Shown: positions 56,005-64,000 of the stretch, one piece after another | Layout of the letters: each line of letters starts with the position of its first letter | How positions within the stretch are numbered: position 1 is the first letter of the stretch | Assembly: GCA_039720395.1 (NCBI GenBank) | Contig: CM077831.1 | Span: 4,010,003-4,074,002 of the forward strand | Length of the DNA: 64,000 nucleotides | Reading direction: 5' to 3' | Source: Liquidambar formosana | Lineage: Eukaryota > Streptophyta > Magnoliopsida > Saxifragales > Altingiaceae | Translations under genes and position numbers: made by a program | The notes under the pieces: generated by a model | Told to the model about the DNA's origin: nothing | Database searches by the model: none | What the model saw: only the letters and a program-made list of their open reading frames with translations

Positions 56005-56118
56005 ATGGAGATTTTTTTATAGCTTTTTGACACTTTGCTTCAGTAACGTGAGTAAAGAAGACAAAAGGGTTTTCAAGAGTTATGGCTTGGACGCGCTTTA
56101 TTATCTCACCAAAGTCAA
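56005..56118 (+). pseudogene. Gene B of element 2, truncated by a copia insertion
   Basis: From the ATG the frame breaks within a run of seven T (56010-56016). One base out, it continues as FSNVSKEDKRVFKSYGLDAL, which aligns with FDNRARDDFKEAFGLPCLFD in gene B of element 1, including the following T/R-KVN. The copia LTR starts at 56119, inside this exon. So element 2 had the same two-gene cassette as element 1. It is not functional as it stands. Confidence 0.7.
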
Positions 56119-59100
56119 TGTTGGGAATCATACAGGAGGGAAAAATAGAAGTGCGGAATATAAAAATTTTTCCTACGGTTCCTAATCCCATGAATCTAAC
56201 TATGCATAATACAAAATCAAACCCTAACTACGAAGAGGGTTAGAATACTTACAGTTTTAATGGTCTTCTCCTTTTTGCTCCAAGCTTCGATTCCGGACAG
56301 CGGTGAATGAGCAGCCCAAGTGTGCTACCTCCAACGCTATCCACACCTAGCTAGAGCTTTAAGTCCTTTCCACCTTTTCTTTATTGTTGCTAGTGTAGGA
56401 GAAGAGAGGAGAGAGAAAGAGGGAGGCTGGAATTTTCAACCAATCCTTTTGGGGAGTTGAACTTATTGTTGTGATGTCATTACATCACACTACATATATA
56501 TAGCCCACCAAAGGGGGCTGGCCATGAGGGAGAACCCACTTAGGGTTTTGTGTAATTACTATTAATTACACAATAACCCCTCTTAATTATATCATATATA
56601 AATTTGGCCTTAAAGAACTATTCTTTATGCACTCATACCCTTTCTCTCATAGACTTTAAAGCTCATCTTGCATGATGAGTGTGTGACCGATTGGGTTCAC
56701 ATCATCAAGTAGTAGGAATAGCACGAGGTGTGCACAATGGAACTCTTTCCATTTAGGGTCTAATTGGAACTCCTTCCAATTCCCTAATTGATTATAACTC
56801 ACTTATATATTAGGATTATGCCCTAGAGCCAATCATAGAGATGATTGTTTAGGGATTAGGAACAATCAATTGATTTCATTTATATATGTCACATTTATTA
56901 TTGATTTAATAAAAGGGCTTATTCTATTATGTTTATATGCATCATTTATATTTACATAATATGTCCATGGAGTTAGAGTTGAGAATATGAAATTACAAAG
57001 GGTTGTAATTTTGAGACTGTAAATATATCTCTGTACTAAACTCCTAAATCATTCCTAGTTGAAGGTTCACTATGATGGACAGTAATGAACCATAGGACTA
57101 GCACTTATTAGGTTGACTCTATAGGAGGATAGCTAGTCTCAAGCTATTTGTGTGGAGACACTACACCCAACAAGTGGGTGCCTATTATAAGAATAGGTAC
57201 ACTGAATGTGACCAAAGATATGAGATAAACTGAATGGAGTTTTAACCTGCCTGTCAATCAGTTTCTCATTGTTATAGTGGTACAAGTAATCCTTAGACCT
57301 GAGACACCATGGTTGTCTTATACATGTAGCTTTAGAAGTTTGATAACACTAAGTGCAGATCCTATTCAGGGGTCTGTAAGGGTGTTCATTGGCCCTACTG
57401 CTATGTGTGTGAAGGCATGTGAGTGATCAACAAGGAATCCATCACTCTCAGGAAAAAGAGAGTGAATGTCTCATACAGCATTCATTGAATATAACTCATT
57501 AAATCCATGGGCCCATGGTAGAATGAATATGGAAAGGAGTTTCCATAAGTTCATCATTGAGTTGATATTAATGAATGAGTATAAAGTAATTGAACTAGGG
57601 ACTTGACAAACTTCCATATCCTATTAGTTCAATTGGAGACATTGTGTTGATGGAAGGATGGAATTGTAACCTGTAAACTATAACAGAAGGGTTCTTTGTA
57701 AATGACTATTCACCTCATTAAGGACCACACCATGAGCCATATGCTAGGTGTTACTCATGGTTAGTAGAAGCCCTAATTGATATAAATGAGTTATAATCAA
57801 TTAGGGAATTGAAAGGAGTTTTAATTAGACCCTTAATGGAAAGTGTTCCATTGTGCACAACTTGTGCTGTTCCTACTACTTGATGATGTGAACCCAATGG
57901 GTCACACACTGATCATGCTAAGAGAGCTTGATTGTCTATGAGAGAAAGGGTATAAGTGATTAAAGAAAAGTTCTTTAAGGGGCTAATTTGTATTTGATGC
58001 AAACTAGTGGGCTAATTGTGTAATTAAGAGTAATTACACAAATTAGATTAGGGTTTGGAATCCCCCCTTGGCCGGCCCTATTAGTGGGCTATATAATGCC
58101 CACTATAAGGTGATGACATCATCACAATCATTCTCCCAAGGGCTGGCTGGAAAAATTATAGCTCTCCCTCTCTTTCTCTCCCTCTTCTCCACCTCTAGCA
58201 ACCATAAGGAAGAAGAAGAAAAGGACAACAAGCTCTAGCTAGGTGTGGATACCGTTGGAGGCAGCACACTTGGGCTGCTCATTCACCACTGTTTGGAGAC
58301 AAAGCTTAGAGCAAAAAGGAGAAGAAAAAGCTTGGAGCATAAAGGAGAAGACATTAATCAACTGTAAGTAATCCCAACTCTCTTGGTAGTTAGGGTTTAT
58401 GTTTTTGTATTATGCATAATCGGATTCATGGGTTTGGGAATCGTAGGAAAATTTTAATTCCGCCTTTGTAGTTTTCCTCCCTAGTTAGATTCCCAACATT
58501 ATATCAATTAGGGCTTCTACTAACCATGAATAACACATAGCATATGGTTCATGGTGTTGTCTTTAATGAAGTGAATAAGATCTAACATGGAACCCTTCTG
58601 TTATAGTTTATAGGTTACAATTGCATCCTTCCTTTAACATAATGTCTCTAATTGAACTAATAGGACATTGAAATCTGTCAAGTCCCTAGTTCAATTACTT
58701 TATACTCATTCATAGATATCAACTCATTGATGAACTCATGGAAACTCTTTTCCACATTCATCCTACCATGGCCATGGATTTAATGAGTTATATTATGAAT
58801 GTTATACGAGACATTCTCTCTCTTTTTCTCTTTTTCCTGAGAGTGATGGATCCCTTGTTGATCACTCAGATGCCTTCATACACATAGCCGTAGGGCCAAT
58901 GAACACCTTTGTAGACCCCTAAATAGGATCTGCACTTAGTGTTATCAAACTTCTAAAGCTACATGCATAAGACAACTATGGTGTCTCAGGTCTAAGGATT
59001 ACTTGTACCACTATAACAATGAGAAACTGATTGACAGGCAGGATAAAACTCCATTCAGTTTATCTCATATCTTTGGTCACATTCAGTGTACCTATTCTCG

Positions 59101-59480
59101 TAATAGGCACCCACTTGTTGGTTGTAGTGTCTCCACACAGATAGCTTGAGACTAGCTATCCTCCTATAGAGTCAACCTAACAAGTGCTAGTCCTATGGTT
59201 CATTACTGTCCATCATAGTGAACCTTCAACTAGGAATGCTTTAGGAGTTTAGTACAGAGATATATCTATAGTCTCAAAATTACAACTCTTTGTAATTCCA
59301 TATTCTCAACTCTAACTCCATGGACATATTATGTAAATATAAATGATGCATATAAACATAATAGAATAAGCCCTTTTATTAAATCAATAATAAATGTGAC
59401 ATACATAAATGAAATCAAATGATTGTTCCTAATTCCTAAACAATCATCTCTATGATTGGCTCTAGGGCATAATCCTAACA
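56119..59480 (-). mobile_element. 3' LTR of a copia element, split by a nested LTR
   Basis: TGTTGGGAATCA at 56119 to CCTAACA at 59480, with a second LTR inserted at 56808. Without the insert it is about 1666 bp. On the minus strand a purine-rich AAGTGGGAGAT (59481-59495 region) directly precedes the LTR start, which marks this as the 3' LTR of a minus-sense element whose body lies to the right. Confidence 0.9.
56808..58498 (+). mobile_element. Solo copia LTR nested in the LTR above
   Basis: 1691 bp, starting TATTAGGATTATG (first TG changed to TA) and ending CCCAACA, with the perfect 5-bp duplication TTATA (56803-56807, 58499-58503). It has the opposite sense to its host LTR and is from the same family. 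The host sequence CACTTATATCAATTAGGG is restored exactly if it is removed. Confidence 0.93.
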
Positions 59481-59559
59481 ATCTCCCACTTGCACTAAAG
59501 CCAATCGAGCATGTATCGCATACCTATCTTCTCAAGATTTTGGTCTTAGACATAACCAA

Positions 59560-61720
59560 TTATGTTTTAAAGCTTTAGTCAGTAGGGCTACAAAAACTTA
59601 TGTAGATAATATCTTCTGTAATGTATCTATTATCTTTTCCAATGATTCCTCTAATCACTTGGAGTTACCGCTCTATGTGTTTAGACTTTGGATGAGACCG
59701 TGATTCCTATGCTTGAGCTATAGACCCATTATTGTCACAAAACAAAGTATGGGCAACTCAATGGAAGGAACAACTCCAAGTTCTAAATGAACTTATAGAT
59801 CCAAATAGTCTCCTAGACAATATGACAATTAATTCACCCTTAATAATGGAATCCACTGTATCTTTCATACAGTTCTTCCATTAAGTATTTCATCAACTAA
59901 AGTGAATATAAAATATACCCCATATGGATCATATCATATGGATCATATCCAAATTCATATACCCATCTACTATGAGTTTACAATTTCCATATACAATCCA
60001 ATATTCCAAATTTGAATTGACTGATAACTATTTGTAACAATTACAACATAATAGATATCAGGTTCAATACATAGTGTAGAATAAGGCTTCTTAACACTTT
60101 AATAACCTTACTTGTGTTATCCTAGGGCACATGCCCTTGAATAATGAATTCTTATCTGAAGTGAATCAGACCTCCCTTAGAATTCTCCATGTTGAACTCC
60201 TTCAACATTTCAACTATGTTTAATAATTTGGAGATACTTAGCAATCTATATGATCTATCTCTATAGATCTTGTTGGATGTTTCTGCCAAATCTTTCATGA
60301 ATTAGTTTTTCTCCAAAAACCAAAACTTTACATTAGATAACATTCATATATCATTCATAATGATTAGGATGTCATCTATACTTAGGATAAAGAAAAACGA
60401 TCGCACTCCCACTAACCTTTTATACACTCATGGTCCATCTATACAATGAAAGAAATCAAACAATTTGATTACTTCAACTTTATAGATGTTCTAATTATGA
60501 GAACCTTGCAGTCTATTAATAGACTTCTATAACTTACACACTTTTATGATTTTTCACCATTTGATATAACATCTTTATATCCTTTTTGACATATCTCATA
60601 TTCAAAATGTGTGTTTATAGATAACAAGATCCAAATGGATTTCAGCATAACTATTATCAAACAAGTTTCTTTATAGACAACTTTTTGCCTATGTTGAAAA
60701 CATTCTTAAATAGCCAAGCCTTTTAGGTCTCTATCTATCCATATTGGATTTAATGACTCTTAGTTATTTCTCGAGTTGATGTGAAACATCGTCTAGTCAT
60801 AACCAATAGGATTATCTTGGTGATCTTTATCACCAAAGAACAATTCTTTCAAATTCTAATAGAGATACAATATCTCTCTTATGTTAAGAAATATCCAATT
60901 TGATCTATGAAAAGATTGTAGTGTAGTTAAGGGTTTTGTCTCAACAGAGACAAGGGTTGGATCTTTTTTCGTTTGTGGCTTTACAGACAATTCTATAAAT
61001 TCTATCTACTTTTACATCTTTCTTGAATGAACTCTTTCTCAAGAAAATTCAGCAAACATCCTAATGGACAACTTTTGTTAATTAGAGTAATAGAAATACT
61101 ATCCCAACCACTTTTGGGATATACCATAATTCAACACTTATTTGACCTTATTTCCAGATTGTCTACATTATGTTTCCAGACAAACGTAGCACAAGCCCAA
61201 GCCTTAACTTCTTTAAGTTGGGTTTCTTCCCATATCATATCTGATATAATTGGGACAAAACTGGAGTGAACCCTAAATTATTAATATGTAGCAATTTTAA
61301 GGTATATCCTAGATGGATACATTAGTAAAACTCATCATGGATCAAACCATATTTTAATAGGGTTCAATTCGTTCTCTTAGATTCACCATTGAGCTATGGT
61401 ATTCTAAGATGAGTCTACTGTAATTGAATGTATGCTTTACATGACTATATACATCACAATATATTAGTCAAATTATAAATGTAACTCTTTCACTTCACCA
61501 AGTAAAAGATGGGTTTAGTCATCTCATAACCAAATCATAATCATTACATTTAAGTGAGAGTCTCTACATCTCTTGTATTCTCAGAATATGTTGCATTCGC
61601 TCTAATTAGTCATTTAAATTCAGAAATCAAATATCTAGAATGTCTTAAATGGCCTAGTTAAGAAATAAGTTCCAAAATTAATCTAGCAACTCTTGCTCTA
61701 TTAAAATTTTTAAAGGTAAC
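59560..61720 (-). pseudogene. Decayed copia pol (integrase, RT, RNase H)
   Basis: Short recognisable islands in the copia order, integrase-RT-RNase H. RNase H near 59740-59650 reads CDNNGSIAQA, a stop, then ESRSHPKSKHIER. The RT active-site region near 60410-60355 reads FFFILSIDDILII, where functional copies have YVDDILL, so the Tyr-Val is lost. Integrase near 61420-61350 reads LNGESKRTN, a stop, TLLKYG, equivalent to the usual NGVAERKNRTL. Stops and frame changes occur between and within the islands. Confidence 0.75.
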
Positions 61721-64000
61721 TTATTATCTACTTAACTTTCTGCTTCCATTTAGATTACACTAGAATCCAAAAACCAAGAAGCAGAACTAACCAACAATTT
61801 AGTTTAGAGCATGAACCAAAACTTCAAAAGTTTGGTTCTTCTAGGAAGACTGATACTTTATCAAGTTCCCTTTACAATACCTTATGTTTACTACAATATA
61901 ATTATATTTCTTTGTCTTTGACTTTTCAAGACTTGCTTCCCTCTATGCTTCCAATTTTTTAAATCACATCTAGCTTCTAAAGCTATTCTATGTGATTAAT
62001 CATTTTTCAAAAGAATGATTATTAATAAACAACCTTTGTTATATCCTAGTCTAGAAGAAGTCCTTTATAAGTACTGTACTTTATAGTATTATTTTACTCA
62101 CTATACAACCTTTGTATGTGATGTAGGACATCAAAGGCATTTGCATTGACTAATTTTGCTTCTGAAGCTCATTAGTCATCAATACTATCATATAGCTTGG
62201 CAACAAGATGCCAATTATGCATAGTGTCTTTTTCTTCTTAGGATGTTTTATGGAGGGCCTTTAAGAAAGGCCTAATAGCATATAAACAATCTTTTGAAAT
62301 TGAGAACAATTCTCAATTTCCTAAGTTAATCAAAGAAATCGGGTTTAGTCAAACTATCAATATCCTATATTAGGAAACAGGGGTTTTGAGGTGAGTAATT
62401 AGGTAATCTACATAAACAGAGAATTAGATTTCATTTTTATCCATAATGATTGGGTCTTTAATCATATGGTACCTCCCACTATTTTATCAAATTCTGTACA
62501 CCCTCTCATGGAATTCGGGAATCTCATTCCTAATAGGGATTGGGGTCCCACTGTGACCTAGAAGCCTCACATTATAGTTTCTTGACTTCTAACCCACAAT
62601 GAGAGGACAACTCTTTGTCTATTGCTTCATAAGCAAGTTCCAACCATTTTGCCTCTAGGGTACATACTCCTCACATTATAGTTTCTTGGAATACTTTCCT
62701 AGTTAAGTTAAGCCCATCATTCACACACGTATGTTTCGCCAAATATATACCTCACATTATAGTTTCTTGGTATATACCAGTTTAGGCACCCCATGATATC
62801 TCATATGTGATAGTTTCAAGTAATGTCTTTAACATGGGTAGCTCCTACATGTCTGCAGCCAGATACCCATATTAAGGGATGTTAGATGATCCTATAATGA
62901 TGGAAGGCAATGAAGAATTCATTCCTTATGATTTCTTCATTTTCAACTTAATATTAAAAGAGAGGGGTTTTAAGGGTCTCATCAAATTAACATGCATCCC
63001 ATGTATCAAAATTTAAACATATAAATTATGCTATTTATAATCATACATCTCAGGCTATTATAAATTATCGCATGCTATTATATATCAACATATATAAAGT
63101 ACCATATTTTGATATTTGTCCCTAAGTGAATGGGTAGCATATACTAAACTATGGTATTGGAGCTAAAACAATTATCTCATAAATTAAAGCTCCCACTATG
63201 ATGATTATGGACTTTAAGAAGATTCAATCCAAGCCAATAGATTGAATCCTAGTTCTATGGTGGGTGTAGGTGATCGTAAAATAAACCATTCGTAACATGC
63301 ACGCTTTCTTGAAAAACTTCTCTAAGCTTTCAAGTCCTTCAATCTGCTCCCTTCTCTTGATGGTCTCCACTATTGGCTTGTTGGGCTCCATCATACTCCT
63401 TTGGGTCCACCATGCTCCTTAGTGCGCTCTCGATTACATAACATTTACATAATATATAGAAAGGGATACATAAGGGGAATGTGGGGTACATAAGAGAATG
63501 ATAGAGAGAGAGGGAAGGTGGCATGCAAGCCCCAAATAATGAATTACATCACCATAATAAAATTACAACTCTTGGAAAATTATTACAACCCATTCATAAG
63601 ACGACCAATCACAATTGGTTTAAGGGGTATAGTCCATAATCATCATCCAAACACATACATACAATCTCATTGCATAATGTAAAGAAAAACTGTAAGCATT
63701 AAAACATATGGGCATTATGGTAATTCTCTTGAATGATTTACATTAATCTCATTAATGCATCCTAATCTTATTAGGTTTAAACAAAAATATCCAGAATTAA
63801 ATAAAATCTTAACATTTAAGACATTTAGTTTCAATTAATCAAATTAATAGAAACATATAAAGTTTCCTAAAATAACTATAATATCTAATATTAGGGTTTC
63901 CTTAATTAAACAAAACAATTTCATTTAATTAAGAATTTCCAGATTTTAATTTAATCCCCAATTTTATTTTAAACCATTTAAAACATTATAAAATTAATCA
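61721..64000. other. Copia body and leader, no further coding similarity seen
   Basis: AT-rich sequence. A less AT-rich stretch near 63300-63430 lies where gag or leader would be expected, but I recognise no gag motif. Confidence 0.4.
62567..62771. repeat. Three copies of a 21-bp word in the copia body
   Basis: CCTCACATTATAGTTTCTTG occurs at about 62568, 62671 and 62750, the last two with identical following G. Spacing is irregular (about 103 and 79 bp). Confidence 0.85.

Larger units (their letters stand above)
47630..56118 (-). mobile_element. 3' part of a second Tat element (element 2)
   Basis: Holds the 3' LTR (47630-50669), a purine-rich tract on the minus strand directly next to it (50670-50690, AATGAGGGGCATC), tandem repeats, a decayed gene A (52378-55555) and the start of gene B (56005-56118). 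The order and orientation match element 1. A copia element interrupts it at 56119. Gag, pol and the 5' LTR must lie to the right of the copia element, outside the window. The likely target duplication on the left is GTACT (47625-47629). Confidence 0.85.
59481..64000 (-). mobile_element. Internal region of the minus-sense copia element, incomplete
   Basis: Follows the 3' LTR in the expected order on the minus strand: polypurine tract, RNase H, RT, integrase, then a long region without clear coding similarity (62100-64000). The 5' LTR is not reached. The body is AT-rich and full of stops, so the element is dead. Confidence 0.8.

Overview
The window is plant nuclear DNA, most likely from a eudicot with a repeat-rich genome. 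The evidence is intron-containing genes with GT...AG junctions, Ty3/gypsy elements of the Tat type, Ty1/copia LTRs, CACTA and Stowaway DNA transposons, and the start of a CC-NBS-LRR resistance gene. I see no intact ordinary host gene. Almost everything is transposon sequence, gene fragments or simple repeats.

Region 1 (1-12074). Two copia LTR pieces in opposite orientation open the window (1-509 and 510-963). A duplicated, broken and unrecognised gene segment follows as two copies: copy 1 (964-1357 plus 8478-9180) is split by a 7.1 kb CACTA transposon (1358-8477), and copy 2 lies at about 10800-12030.

Region 2 (12075-28600). This is a complete, young, 16.5 kb Tat-type gypsy retrotransposon in minus orientation. 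It has a perfect 5-bp target duplication (ACCTC), two LTRs that differ by about 1%, a primer binding site, a long gag-protease frame and a long pol frame. On the opposite strand, between pol and the 3' LTR, it carries two apparently intact spliced genes: gene A (six exons, plant mobile domain) and gene B (two exons, related type). Arrays of the palindrome GCACGTACGTGC, repeated every 21 bp exactly, lie upstream of the LTR promoter and upstream of each extra gene, and again in the LTR leader and in the first intron of each gene.

Region 3 (28606-34542). Simple repeats, LINE-like 3' tails, a 46-bp tandem repeat and a truncated resistance-gene N-terminus (32356-32874).

Region 4 (34543-56118). 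A nested stack. A second Tat family gives a plus-sense LTR start at 34543, which is cut by the left end of a second CACTA-like element at 34780. Inside or beside that element are fragments of an SRS2-like helicase gene and a receptor-kinase gene, two solo Tat LTRs with perfect target duplications (35621-40243, itself holding a solo copia LTR, and 43032-46039), and the 3' part of a second Tat element (from 47630). This second element again carries gene A (decayed, 52378-55555) and the start of gene B (56005-56118). Its promoters are again preceded by an LTR-shared motif, but with a different sequence (arms CTCGGGTGACC / GGTCACCCGAG).

Region 5 (56119-64000). A minus-sense copia element with decayed pol interrupts gene B. 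Its LTR is itself interrupted by a plus-sense solo copia LTR. The 5' end of this copia element and the gag-pol of the second Tat element lie outside the window.

The main discovery candidate is the shared layout of the two Tat families: an antisense two-gene cassette whose promoters and the LTR promoter carry the same family-specific repeat, as if one regulator addressed all transcription units of the element.
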